A program made the translations under genes and the position numbers. From assembly GCA_009760855.2 (NCBI GenBank), contig WPIO01000002.1, positions 15,419,001-15,483,000 on the forward strand: a DNA stretch of 64,000 bases, given 5' to 3'. Of the stretch, positions 12,920 to 24,789 are shown piece by piece; position 1 is the first letter of the stretch, and every line of letters starts with the position of its first letter. Source of the DNA: Cristatella mucedo (Eukaryota; Bryozoa; Phylactolaemata; Cristatellidae). Under the pieces are notes generated by a model that was given only the letters and a program-made list of their open reading frames with translations, was not told where the DNA came from and searched no databases.

Positions 12920-13070
12920 TACATTTTTATAGCGCCATAAGAAAATTTATTCTCTATTCAAATGGTTCACATGTGCCTACGGGCTCGAGCCCACGCCCTC
13001 GGCTACACCATAAAGTTATTGTGTGCAAACTGTCGAAATGCGTGTTTTCCGATGGTCTTAGACTAAACCA
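12920..13070 (-). mobile_element. tRNA-derived SINE-2
   Basis: Minus-strand copy of a short element found at least six times in the window. It contains a B-box-like GGGCTCGAGCCC (near 12,980) and a 3' segment like AGAATAAATTTTCTTATGGCGC that echoes the LINE-A tail. Confidence 0.55.
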
Positions 13071-13139
13071 GTGAAAGGGTTGTTCAACGCCCAGATGGAT
13101 CGCAAGCCAACGGTTGACAACCGCTGGGGTGGATCATCA

Positions 13140-13395
13140 TAGAAATGAAAAAACGCACCTATTTAGGGCAGCATTAATTGGGTCCCTGCGATTCATTTTG
13201 TACGTGCTTATGCGTGCTGACACAGTGCATGCTGCCACTAACCACACTTGCATACTTACCCTGTGCATGTCACCCCTAACCATGTGATTCATGTTGGTAA
13301 TAAAGCATGGTATTACTCACCATTCAATCACCATCAAATGCACTTTTGCTAGTCAGCAGCCAAGAATAACATACCTAGTAAATAACATTATTATT
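13140..13395 (+). mobile_element. LINE-A 3'-UTR-only fragment
   Basis: It matches the LINE-A end from the last codons of the ORF (ACCTATTTAGGGCAGCATT) through the CTTATGCGTGCTGACAC block to an abbreviated ATTATT tail. It is a severely 5'-truncated insertion. Confidence 0.75.
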
Positions 13396-15334
13396 GCAGT
13401 TTGGATCTGCCTGTTTTTAAACTTTGCATGATCTTAATATGTTATCACAAGGGTAACAACAATGAGAAAGAAAATGAGCCTACGTACTTCTTTGTCAGTA
13501 AATATAGTATGCTTTTGTTTCCTTTCTACAAGTTCTGGCAGCATAGCTGGATTCAGTGAGCTCACTTTAGCAGCTTCTAACCAATTAGATGGACGGACAG
13601 AAGTGAGTTAACAATCCAAAACATAAATGGCATGCGAAAATACTGCCACCATGAAGCTTGGTTGTGGGTCTGAGAATGTGCACTCGTGCGCATGCTAGCG
13701 CATGAGTGTGCGTGCGGTTTCTTGTGCATGTAAGTACACCCAGAGGCATCTTAGGCACCTATTTCTTAACATCCCAGATGACTCAAATACAATTTCAAGG
13801 GCCCCTATGGAAATGTACCACCATTTAAAATTGCACTGACAGGATTGCATCGCGGCGGCAGTGGCTAGCGTCGTAAAGCTGGACGCAGCATGGGAGCTTG
13901 AGTTGCGATGTTTGGTGCAATCGTTCGACGCTGATGACGAAACTATAGATATAGCTGTCTAACCTCAGCCCTACAAATGAGTGGTCGACAAGTTTCGAGG
14001 CCTCTTTAGTCGGCGACCAGGTGCAAATGATTATGTCTATCACCATATTCAACAGGTAAACGCGCGCCAGTATGCGTTCCTGCTCGACGAACTCCACTGC
14101 ATTTGCCACACAAGATTACCGTGCAGCTTTATATTATGCAAGAGCAGGGTATCATCAGCCCGAGCTCAAATCCGTGGCTGGCGCCTGCTGTTTATACACC
14201 CAAGAAAATGGCGACATGCGTACAGCCGTAGACTATTGAGCGCTTTATAAACCTACTGCGAAGCATGCTTATCCCTGCTGCCGCTGTCGGACTAAATCCA
14301 GCACAGCCTTCGTGGCTAATGCGTCTTCCGCATCCTGGACATTAGTTCTGGATCTGGCAGGTGTCGGTTCGCCACGACGAAGTTCAAAAGACGGTTTACA
14401 CCCGGGCCAGGACTTGGTGTATTCGCTTTCTTAAAAATGCCACATGGAAAACCCGGGGTTCTGGCCACATGACAGTGGTTATTGGACTCGGTTTTTCGTG
14501 ATTTACCCTTCGTATAAATCTATTTTGATAACGTGATGACCCACAGCAGCAGCGAAGTGGAGCACATCAACCATTTTAGCATGGTATTTTCCCGTCTACT
14601 GACTGCTGGATGGAGGCTGTCCGTCGGTAATTCCATATTGCACAGGCTGAGGTGAGATACTTGGGGCATGTCTTTGACAGGAACGGAATGCGCCCTGATC
14701 CGGAATATGCGTCAATTCAGCTAGTGGCCACCACCAACTTTGGCGTCTGAGCACCGCACGTTCCTGTGCTTGGCGTACTACTAGTCCGGTCCATAATGGG
14801 CTTTGCTGCATTGTCAGCTCCCTTGCATGAACAGCTTGCAACAGGGACGCTGTACATCTGGGAACGAACACAGCCACGGAACTTCGAGCTACTGAAGGGA
14901 GCGCTGACCAGTGCCCCGGCGCTTGTCTATACGACGACTGCCGAACCTCTCGTTGTCTCGAACCGTCAGTGACCAGGGTCTTGGTGTAATGCTAGAACTT
15001 CGAGGCCGAGTACTTGCGTTCAAGAGCCACACCTTGTCTCCTAGCGAACGAAACTACGGCACCGTCCAAAAAAAATGTTTGGCACTCATATAGGCCATGA
15101 AGAAATTTGAAGCGTCTTCCTGGGCCGATGATTTTAGGCGAGAACTAATCACAATAATCTCTTGTGGCTAACGGCCAGAAAGCACAGGGGATTCTGGCAC
15201 GCTGGCCTGTCGCCTTGCAGGAATTCGAGTTTGATATCACACACAGCGCCGGGCCACTGAAAATCTGCCAGCGTGTCTCATCAAGGTTCGGCCGCGGAGG
15301 AGGTGAGGGACCTCAGCGGCGAGGTCAGTTTATG

Positions 15335-15410
15335 TAAAGCACCTAGAAAAAAAAATTATTTCTTTGATGGCACTTTATCAAGTGCAGTAATATTATATTA
15401 TAATTATATG
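15335..15410 (+). mobile_element. LINE-A tail fragment inside Gypsy element 1
   Basis: The stretch contains GCACTTTATCAAGTGCAGTA followed by an AT-rich tail, matching the last roughly 70 bases of LINE-A. It sits between the RNase H and integrase portions of the Gypsy remnant. Confidence 0.55.
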
Positions 15411-15556
15411 AAGACTGATGTGACTATGGTACCTATATGACCTATAAAATGACCTATATAAACCTATATAATATAACCTATGTAATGATTACGATACCAT
15501 GCTTATTGGGTCAATGTGAGCCGAGACGTCGTGCGATATTAAAAAAAATTTAAAAA

Positions 15557-15723
15557 CTCCTAGCTGATTAAACAGCCTTTTTTTGTATAGCGACAGAAGA
15601 GCCTTTACGGCTATCACCACCGCTTGCAGTGGCGATAAAGAAACGCCCACCACAGGAATCAAACCCACGACCTCGGGACCGAGGTCATGAAAGCAACCGC
15701 CTTACCTAGTGTGCCATCACGAT
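15557..15723 (-). mobile_element. tRNA-derived SINE-1
   Basis: On the minus strand it begins with a tRNA-like A box (TGGCACACTAGGTAAGGCGG) and a B box close to GGTTTGATTCC. A unique body with a GTGGCGATA-type segment follows, then a tail containing TTTTTTTGTATAGCGAC on the plus strand. It is nearly identical in layout to 45,330-45,498, and a plus-strand copy is at 22,714. It is inserted into Gypsy element 1. Confidence 0.75.
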
Positions 15724-16324
15724 ATTGCCGGTCATGTCAGGTATGCCAATCCTTTAAAGGGACTCAGCTCGCTATTGCCCCGCAGCTACAGATACCTGTA
15801 GGACGGCCGTTGGACATGGTGGCTGCAGATTTCTTGAAGTTTGATGTGTCAGAGCCCGGCCGAGAATACCTACTGGTATGGCAGGACAGCTTCACAAAAT
15901 GGCTCGAGGCTGTGCCTTTGCGAGGCAAGGCGGACGAGACAGTTCGGACGGCAGCGTTAAACATTTTCGTTCGTTTTGGTTTGCCTTGCTTTCTGCACTC
16001 TGACCAGGGCAGCACTTTTGAGGCAGAGGTAATTGCCCTGCTCTGCAATGCTTTCGGCATACGCACGACGCGAAGGACACCTTATAATCTCCACAGGGCG
16101 ATGGCATGGTAGAAAGAGCCAACCGAACACTACTTAATATGCTGCCCACCTCATGTCTATACTCAGCCGTGCAGTGGGAGAGATATCTTCCACTGCTGTT
16201 TTTTGCTTATCGGACGGCTTGGCATCAAGGTACGGGCTATAGCTCCTTTGAGCTGATGCTTGGCCGAGAGCCGCAGCGCCTTAATAACCTTGTGGAGAGT
16301 AGAGAATAGTGCAGAATAGACAGA

Positions 16325-17384
16325 CGCTACACCGGCAGCGTATCGCCACTCGCTTAGTGAAAAGCTCGCAGAATTCCGATAGCTAGTTGATGCACATCTG
16401 GCTCAAAGTGCCGAAGAAGCACAGCGCCGGCGGCAACCGAAACCTACAAAGCAACAATACAAATACAGACCGAAAATACAAAGTTAATATAGACCCCTAC
16501 AACCCTATCTTTATCAGTATGAGAAAAGTTAGTCTGCTAAATTCAGACGCATTACAAACTCAGTTCGTTTGAAAGATATAATTCGCCACTAACGGTTTAG
16601 GTCGAGTAACTTTTCGATATAGTTCTGTTTCTGTATGAACTCTTATGCTCTAAATCAATTATACAATTCATTTGCATATTGCCCTAAGAGAACTGAATCT
16701 CTATTCAGGCGCTTCACATATGCCTCGGGGCTCGAGCCCGTGACTTCGGCCAGACGTTGATCAGGCCGAACACCTTAACCGCTGGGCCAAAATAGCTCCA
16801 AATAAATATGGCATTTTCACTTTGACCGCTATCTGCTAGCGAAAAATCTGCCGAAGATAATATGAAGTCTCAGACTGAAGCTTCTATCGCTGGATGGAAC
16901 GACGATGTACAAGTGAAGCATGAGTTTGCCATCGAGCTGCTATCCAGCATTCTGGCCAGCGTGACTTTAGTGTCGTAGCATTATGCAGCCCTCTTCGCTG
17001 ACTTCCTTAAAATCCGTACGAGCCAGTAGCATCTGCTTATTGGAAATGACAGCCCACCGATGAAATAACATTGGTTGACTTATTAAACTCTCGCATAGCC
17101 AATGGCTACCTCTGATCTGTCGTGGGTGATTGCAGTTTCACTAGCAAGCTGACCTTCGCCTCTGCTACTGCTGATTGCGATGCTAGTGTCCAAATGGTCA
17201 CCAATTCAAATGCATGTGCTATCTAAATTAGGCTTGGCTGAGGTTATGATGTTAGTGAGTCGTGCTTTAGTGCCCCAGCTGAGGTGGCGAACAGGCTTGG
17301 ACACTTTTTGGATTTTGTCAAAATTCCCTTGGGCAGATGCTCGTAGACCTTTGGAAAGTGTACGAATAGCCAGGCGGAGACTCA
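16325..17384. other. Non-coding host DNA with one SINE
   Basis: Apart from the SINE-2 copy at 16,675-16,800, I see no gene. Open frames near 16,387 and 17,180 have no recognisable content. Confidence 0.4.
16675..16800 (-). mobile_element. tRNA-derived SINE-2
   Basis: The best preserved SINE-2 here. Read on the minus strand it has an A box (TGGCCCAGCGGTTAAGGTG), a B box (GGGCTCGAGCCCC) and a 3' part GAATAGAGATTCAGTTCTCT that corresponds to the LINE-A 3' end. Confidence 0.75.
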
Positions 17385-17745
17385 GCTATCGTCAAAGCAT
17401 CGTCATAGACATTGCCGGAATTATTGAGTCTGACTGCTCATCCACGCAGCATTGTGAGCTGCTCTATGTTGAAGCCTTCGCTCCACAGTTATGGTGGTGG
17501 AAGATCTTTGATTGAGTCAGCTATGCTCAAGACAGTGAGTGCTGCTAACGTGTGCTCCACCACGTCAGCTAAAGCCATACTTGCCTGACGTATTGAAGGT
17601 GATAAAAAGTTTTCCCAACCTCTATGGGCAGAAGCAAACGGCACATAACTGCTGGGCGTGTAGATTGGATCTATCATCGGACAATTTATACCTATGCCAT
17701 TTCTGTCAGTGCAATTCAGACACCAAGATTCTAGCAAAATAGACG
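17385..17745 (+). pseudogene. Decayed duplicate of the MFSD4-like gene, first part
   Basis: This segment aligns by eye with 38,175-38,500, including an intron. GGAATTATTGAGTCTGACTG corresponds to the exon end plus splice donor at 38,211-38,230; the donor GGTGAG is here ATTGAG. The following stretch (near 17,575-17,740) corresponds to the next exon, with TTGGATCTATCATCGGACA against TTGGATCCATTGTCGGACC. The frame is destroyed. Because the intron is kept, this is a DNA-level duplicate rather than a retrocopy. Confidence 0.65.
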
Positions 17746-17934
17746 GAAAGGTTCTGTAAACACTTATTCAGTCTGACAACGGTGTACCTGGGAGTGCGAG
17801 CTTCAAGTAGCAACGGCATTCCATTACCGATCCAAAAGGTATATTGGCCTACTGATGCCGGCTCACTGCAGCTAGCTACAGCCTCCAACCTGAAGCCAGC
17901 CGTCAGGACACTCGCGGCTGACTTGGGTGCGGCT

Positions 17935-18560
17935 CCATGTAATGTAATGTAATGTAATGTCTCTCCGTATGTAACTCCACAAAGTCATAAAGACCATGTG
18001 GGTGTGACGCAGGAGAGTTTTGAATAGTGCATTCACAGCCTAAGCGGCTTTCGGTACCCATTCGGTAGCCAACAGACTTCGTCACACGCACCAAAGAGAA
18101 AGTGGGAAGCATAGCAGAGTCAGGATAGCAGTTGAGGTACAGAGCAGCATGGAAGGAGCGCTGGACCGCTGGAAAGAATGAGCCATAGTCGGCAGCAGGA
18201 GAGTAGTTGTCCTTGTGTAGGAATTGTGGAAGTGTGTTCCACTGTCTAGGACCTGCAGAGCTAAAGCTTCTGTCGCTAACGGTCTTCAAGAGGAAGAATG
18301 GAACAGTTAATTTATTGTCCATACAGGACCTGAGGGCACGAGGAGGCTGAAACTGGTGCAGCAGTTCAGCTAGGTACGAAGGAGCCAATTCGTGACAGGC
18401 CTTGTAGGCAGCGTAAGAACTGTGCTCTGTATCCGTTGCTCAACCGATATCCATCCCATCACTTTTAGCAAAGGAGACGTGTGCTCAAACCTTTAGGACT
18501 TGAAGACTAGCTTTGCAGCCATATTCAGAATCAGCTGCAGTGTCCATGTCGGCCAATCCA
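17935..18560 (-). mobile_element. LINE family B copy, minus strand
   Basis: It starts with the tail repeat TGTAATGTAATGTAATGTAA at 17,938-17,960 (plus strand). On the minus strand it then carries the C-terminal RT region, with MAPSYLAELLHQFQPPRALR opening a frame of about 160 codons (18,388-17,903). It is inserted between the two recognisable parts of the MFSD4-like duplicate. Confidence 0.8.
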
Positions 18561-18709
18561 CAATTGGTCTTCACAAATGCAGGTGACTTCGCCTTTTAAC
18601 GTGTCTTCTATAGCGCAATGAATTGGAGTGGTGTAGAAATTACATACATGTAGGAAAACATTGCACCTGACTATGTTTTCCTAGCCACAGATTGGAAATA
18701 TAGTCGGTA

Positions 18710-19065
18710 ACATTTGTTCAGGTCTTTAGGTTTCGAGGAACCGAACCGAATGATTTGGCTTACCCTCAGCTGGGGTGTTCTCCTGCATGTAGGAAAGCTA
18801 CTCCAACTTTTTAACTACTCTATTCGTACGTAAAGATATGCCTTGCCGATACGCGGCTTGCATGACATTTTCACCTTTCTTAGTTGCCATCGGCATCGGT
18901 CGTTGAAATGGTATCTGGATAGCTCGGCGGTGTTTCCATGAAAGACGCTGCTTGTCGACATGGTGCAGGCGGAAGCAGCTGACACTGCTCTGCTTTCGTT
19001 GAACAGAGGAGCCAGGAAAGGCTCTAGATTTTATAAGAAGTTCTCGGCCTGGCCTCTGCCGCAAT
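18710..19065 (+). pseudogene. Decayed duplicate of the MFSD4-like gene, second part
   Basis: It corresponds to about 38,890-39,310 of the better copy. Matched stretches are AGGAACCGAACCGAATGATT against AGGAACCGAATTGAATGCGT, and GGTATCTGGATAGCTCGG against GGTATCTGGATAGCCCGG, followed by a GCTGCTTGTCGACATGGT block. About 140 bases of the better copy are missing between them. No frame survives. With 17,385-17,745 it forms one duplicated locus split by a LINE-B copy. Confidence 0.65.
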
Positions 19066-19069
19066 AAAC

Positions 19070-22000
19070 GCAGCTACTGCTATCTGCCTGACTAGCCGTT
19101 TTGATAGCAACGGTTACATATCGACGATCATCATAGTAACGCAGCGCTCGGGTGGGCTGTCATTACCGACGGACGTTACAGTTGTCTTTTGGGCTGCTGG
19201 TGCGGTGCCCTCATGAGACCACTCACTGCTGTTGCAGCTATGCTTTAAACTAGCAGAGCTCATATGAAACAATTGCGGCGTTAGCTGCCAACTTTTACGG
19301 AAAGCAGCGACATTGTCAGTTGGCTGACCAATGTCAGGCGCATGGGCTACAGCGGAAGGCCTGCGAGAAGGGACAGCTCGAAGCGAAGGCAGACAATTCT
19401 AAAACTACTATCGATTAGTTACTTTGCATCCGGACTTAGTGGTTTCTCGAGTTTTTTACATCATCACATTTATGCGCTAGAAGTCATCAGCAGTGCGTGA
19501 GCTTTATTTAGGACGTAACGCTGACCTACATTCAAATCCCAGCCATAGCGTATGCTCGTACTATGTGAGGCTGCTTCCAGTTTGACTGGCCGCACTCAAT
19601 AGCATTGAGCTCTATTATAATTCTGCGTTTTAGAGCACGAGTAAAAGCGAGGACTGCCAAACAAGATTGCCTTGCAAATGACTGACAGACGCACTTGAGT
19701 TGTTTACGTGAATAGTCACGGACCTAGGTTAAGGAAGCGACAGTGATCATTTTTAGTTTGGGCCACATTTTTAAGAAAAACTAAACTTAAGGCTTCATAT
19801 AAAAGCAGCAAGATTAACGACTAACCCAAAGCCGGAGTGATTACCGTGTGAGTTGCTCCAATAATTTGAAATTATACGTCATCGAATCAGCTATGTTCAT
19901 AGGTAAGAGCTAAAGCAGTATAGACGTCTCAGCCGTCGCTTACATGCAATCTGTCTGCAACAATGCTGGACCCTCTTTTTCTTGAAGTCTGCGTCTGTTT
20001 TCTTAGAGAGCAGCCATCGAACTCTCGGCTGGTTGTTTGTGCTTTCCCTGAACACGCTACATTAATCGCTGGTCAATTTAAACTCGTGCCACCAGACGAA
20101 TAAACTTACTGGTTTCATTCACTTTCCTTAGCACCATGAAAAGTATTTCCAGGCTAGTAATGAATCAAAAACCTTTTAGACATCCATAAAATCATATTTT
20201 GACAAAAAATATACCATAATTTAAAATTGTTTACTACTCACTGTCCTCTTACATTTTCTAGCTATGAGCGGACTCTTGTGAATATAGTTTTTGTGAATAA
20301 CCAGGCAGACATTCTCAAGGTAGTTGCTGAGAACTGCATTTGACCCTAGTAATATTGATTCTTTGCATACCTCCTAAGATATATATATATACGTATAAAC
20401 ATAAATAAATATATGTACATATATATTATGTATGCATTTGCATGCGCTCACGCGTGTGTGATTAGCTTTCTAGGCAGTTTACATTTGCTGCAAGCACAGC
20501 ATCTCAATTGAGTAAGATCGTCAGTTTTTTCGGCTACACGATCCTGGTATCTTTCGGCCTAGTTCGCAATGTGTGGCTGCCTTCGTTTTTCTTGTAGCTT
20601 CGTTGTCCTGCATTGCTTCTGACCTTGGGATTGTGGCTGTTGTACTTTATTAACGCCAGCTCCTACGAAGTAAAAGTAAAGAATGCTGCGACTGTTCTTT
20701 CTTTGTCGTCAATCAATGGTCCATGCACTCAAATTGTTTTCAAAAAGCATCAATCCAAACACTGAGTCTATGTGAAAGTATATTGCTTTGGGGATGTAGA
20801 AGTCTATTTGTCAGCGTTTCTGCAAACACCAAAAGGTCTGTTTGCTAATGCTAATGAGATTGCATTCAGTGATTGAATGTATAAGGCAGTTAGCTTCCTG
20901 ATTTTGCAAACTCCAGAAGAAGTTTTCAAATTAAACGCAATTACTTAAAAAAAATCTCCTCGAAATCTGAAGGATAATAGAATGATTGTCAAAATCAGCA
21001 CTAAAAACTTAAAATCTGGCGAAAGACAAACGAAATAAAATTTCCAATATTAGAAATCTTTGAAAAATCATGAGAGAAGGCCTAAAATATGTCCAAAGCC
21101 AAATTTAGTGCATCGAACTCAGCTTGTGGCATCGTCCCGGGGCAATAACCAATGACGTTCATTCATGCAAAAGCATACATTTCAAAACCAGACAAATTGA
21201 GTATAACATTCTACCTGATAAACATACCGTTTAAGGAGTTTTGAAGAATCTACTGTCTGCCAAGAAGACTTTTTGCACAGAAAACCATCGTTCACCGTAA
21301 AATTCACCGGGAGCTACAGTCTCAAGTGCAAGAGAAATCTGACAAACTGGGAACAGCCTTAAGCTTCTCTGTGCCCTCCACCAATATTTTACTATGGTTG
21401 CACTAGTTTATGCCTGTAAAGAATCCCTATAATTTGGGCTGCTGCCTCTAGTACTTTCTTGCTGCTGGTGATGAGGGCTCATTCTATCAGCTTCTGCGTA
21501 CGCCATTAAGCATGCTCTCCTGCCGTCTCTCAGGACATGCTGTTGGCGCGACTGACGAACGGAATTTCTCCGAAGTCATCGAAGAAAGTCCACAAAAACG
21601 ATAGCTCCACTAGCTATAGTCCCGTGGCAGCATTTTAATCAACTCTTTCGACTGTCTTTGGCTAACACAATCACCATTTAGATCGACGGAATCTGTCGAC
21701 ATTCAGCTGACGTCAGACCCATGCAGTTGCCAACGAGCTCATAGGCGCCAACAGTAGCTCTTAATTATGCTGCTACTACCAACGAGCTAATGCAGTAGCA
21801 TTGGCCTAGAAGTCATCAGCAATCTTTAGAACGATAAGGTGACTTATTTCAGACTGCTTAGTTGTTATCTATAGTGTTCTTAATGCCGCTATGTTTTATT
21901 TTTGCTTCAGTAGAGATGATCCTACCAACGAGCACTTTTGGAAATGTCAAAGATTAAATGTAGAAAACCAGCTCCAATAGCGATATCTGTGAGAGCTTAA

Positions 22001-22710
22001 CCGTTTGATTTGATACGCCCAATCTAGCTGCAAAACTTAAAGGAATTTAACGTGTAGATTGCTGAGAATCTCTGCCTGTGTTTTTTACCGTCAGTAGGGT
22101 CGCTGCTAGCCTAAGCCTTGAAGAGCTGACAGAGGTAAACTAGGTCCTAGAAAAATAAATTTGTATCGTGAATTTTTATTTAATAAATCATCCTGGCAGA
22201 GATTAACAAAGTAAACGAACAACCCGAAATGAACAGCGGATTATGTACACTAAGTTGCAACATTCCGACGCTCCGTGCGATACATTTAAATATATCGTAA
22301 GCATACGCACATACACGTGCATGATCGTACGAACTCGAGCAGGCGCGCCACGCTTGTACACGCAGACGCACGTACAAACATGCACGCACACACACACATG
22401 GGCGGGCGCATACACTAATATACCTACTTAGATTATTTTGAAACCGGTTTGTTGCTGCTGCTGCTGAGAAAAAATTCTTTGCCACCACACAGCAGACATA
22501 ATCTACCCACACCACAATTATTACGACGATATTTTCCAGAAATATAACTCGTAGAAATTCATGAAGTGGATCAAAACAGTGCCCATAAATAAATGAGTTT
22601 ATACTAAGATTGTATAAAACCGTTTGGCAGGGGAAATCTCATTGAGAAAAGTCGCTGACACTGCTCAATATCATTGATCACAGCTGATTGGACCTCCGGC
22701 AGCAGATATA
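19070..22710. other. Long gene-free host stretch
   Basis: About 3.6 kb with no supportable gene. It contains a short AT microsatellite at about 20,380-20,425 and a CA-rich tract near 22,380-22,400. The open frames across the CA-rich tract are low-complexity artefacts. Confidence 0.45.
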
Positions 22711-22713
22711 GTG

Positions 22714-22895
22714 AGTCGCAATGGCACAATAGGTAAGGCGGTTGATTTATACGACCTCGGTCCCGATGTCTTGGAGTTGAATCCCACGGTGGGCGATCCT
22801 TTATCGCCACTGCAAGCAGTGGTGATAGCCGCAAAGGCTCTTCTGTCTCAATGTAAAAGAGCCTGTTGAAACAGCTAGGCTTCGATAGTTTGTAA
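22714..22895 (+). mobile_element. tRNA-derived SINE-1, plus-strand copy
   Basis: It reads A box (TGGCACAATAGGTAAGGCGG), then a B box near GGAGTTGAATCCC, then the GGGCGATCCTTTATCGCC body shared with the copies at 15,557 and 45,330. It is older than those two. Confidence 0.7.
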
Positions 22896-22929
22896 CTTTC
22901 AGCAAATATATATACATATATTATTTGTA

Positions 22930-23070
22930 TAGCTAATTAAGAGAACTTAATCTCTATTCAGGGTCTTTAGTTATGCTACGGGCTAAAGCTCATAGTCTCG
23001 GTCATCAAATGTACCTTGACCTTGGCTTGAGGAGAGCACCTTAGGCACTAAGCAAAACCAGAGCGACGGA
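22930..23070 (-). mobile_element. tRNA-derived SINE-2
   Basis: Minus-strand copy. The 3' end (GAACTTAATCTCTATTCAG on the plus strand) matches the LINE-A-like end of the family, and the tRNA-like head lies near 23,040-23,070. Confidence 0.6.
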
Positions 23071-23905
23071 TATCTCCCAAAGAAATGCAGCCGACCTTGT
23101 CACTACACTTTGGTGGGTCACATATTACCCCATACGATAGTAGCCCAGCGAACATTTTGTAAACATTTAAATGAGGTGCATGCAGCTGCTGATGTCCGTG
23201 ACTGTGCACGCAGAGCCATGCAAACTGAGTAAGAGCTAGTTTGGCAGTAATCCTTCAGCAAGGAAGTCAAAATGACTTTTCTGTATTGAAACTTTTGGCA
23301 GCAACGGCAATAGAGCACCAGTCGAGGAGGCAGGCGCTGAAGCAGCGGTTCAGAGTTCCAACAAGAGGCTCTGGCGAAACGAGCTCTTTAGTGCAGAGCG
23401 AAAGCTTCGAATAAAAGCTGCTGCTTCACAGCCCACCACGGCATCGGTTTCGGCTAGTGACACAAATTTTTAGGACTGATGCACCTGAGGAACCGAAAGC
23501 AGCACGAGTAGCTCGTTGGCTTTGTTACGTTACCGTGTCTCGAGCAACAGCAACACTACTGGAGTCTCACGAAGACACGAGAGGGCGAACGTGAGCAGTG
23601 ACCCACACTCAATCTTTATTCCCTCAGCAGGTACGTAGACGAGCTGGGGCCTGACTTGCCTCGAATTGGGAAGTGCATCTGTGGTGGGCCACATGCTTAC
23701 ATCAAAGGAAACATCCAGTCGATTGCTTAACCACCTGATGGTGGTGGGGCATACATGAATGGCCGATTCTGCTGCACTAATTGCAATAGCAGAAGTCACA
23801 GGCACAAACCACATCCCTTCCACCATAGAATGTCAATCAATCACTGAGTCTGCCAGATTGACAGGAGAATGACCCTCCTGGCCCAAAACTCATGCAGCCA
23901 TCTGT
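23071..23905. other. Non-coding stretch with a segment repeated near the Gypsy element
   Basis: No gene is supported. About 23,690-23,800 resembles 28,520-28,650: both carry a CCACCTGATG block, GTGGGGCAT, and GCTGCACT(A/C)ATTGCAATAGC. It may be another remnant of the Gypsy element 2 family (upstream of gag), but I cannot show this. Confidence 0.35.
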
Positions 23906-23911
23906 TCCCAT

Positions 23912-24660
23912 ATTAATAATAATAATAACAATATTGCACTTGATAAAGCGCCCTCAGAGAACTCAATCTCGTTCTAGGCGCTTTACATTTGCTGCAAAGT
24001 GATATGCAATAGAATAGTAAGTAAAATCATACTTAAAAAACAAACAAAATGAATAATAAGGTTAGGGGTGACATGCACAGGGTCAGCATGCAAATGTGGT
24101 TAGTGGCAGCATGCACAGTGTCAGCACACATAAGCACATCAAGGACGAATCACAGCCACTAAATGCTGTCCTAAATAGGTGTGTTTTTAAGTTTCTTTTA
24201 AATGTAGTCAGGTCATGGGATGTTCTGACGCAGGTCGGGAGGGAGTTCCAGGCTTTGGGAGCATACGAGCTAAATGCACGGTCTCCATAGGATTTAAGGT
24301 TTGTACGAGGTATTTCTAGACTGTTAGATTCCGAGAAGCGGGTGGTACGATGCTTGGCCTGATGGGGTAGTATATCTGAAAGATAGGCTGGAGCCATAGA
24401 ATGAAGAGACCTAAAAGTGAGCGACAAAACCTTGAAGTCAATCCGTTGCCTCACTGGTAGCCAGTGCAGGTCGGCGAGAAGTGGAGTTATGTGGCAACTG
24501 CGACGCTCACGACAGACAAGCCTAGCTGCAGAGTTTTGCACAAGCTGCAATCGCCTGATCGCACATGCTGGTAGGCCAGTAAGCAGTGAGTTGCAGAAGT
24601 CGAGACGGGATGTCTAGAATGCATGGACCAACTTGGACGTGGTATCTCTATCTAAACAAG
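23912..24660 (-). mobile_element. LINE-A copy, 5'-truncated, minus strand
   Basis: Starts on the plus strand with the reverse of the (ATT)n tail (AATAATAATAATAACAATA) and continues through the 3' UTR into the last roughly 155 codons of the reverse transcriptase (24,550-24,083, minus). The thumb-region residues LHWLPVRQRIDFKVLSL are present. One base change creates an early stop near the 3' end. Confidence 0.88.
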
Positions 24661-24789
24661 CAACCCATGCCTTCTCGACCTTCTTAGCAGCCAGTAGACC
24701 CGAGCCAGCATTCAAGACCCATCTTTCAACATCTCGTTCGGGCTCGACTCACTCCAGGTTCACGTCAAAATTAGACTCTTGTAGCCTTG

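Larger units (their letters stand above)
13840..16320 (+). mobile_element. Ty3/Gypsy retrotransposon pol remnant (element 1)
   Basis: Broken pol region of an LTR retrotransposon. In order: the N-terminal RT linker (KFRGLFSRRPGAND near 13,990), the RT start (GIISPSSNPWLAPAV near 14,150), RT C-terminus (VRYLGHVFDRNGMRPDP near 14,655), RNase H (around 14,960-15,250), and an integrase core (15,687-16,309). In the integrase, AADFLKF, LHSDQGSTF and MVERANRTLL mark the conserved blocks. Frames shift repeatedly and a SINE interrupts it at 15,557-15,723, so it is dead. I did not find LTRs, a primer-binding site or gag. It is the same family as element 2 on the minus strand. Confidence 0.85.

Noticed and set aside
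22180-22515. Cys-rich 111-codon frame on the minus strand
   Set aside because: It runs across a CA/TG-rich tract, overlaps frames of similar size on both strands, and has no recognisable domain.
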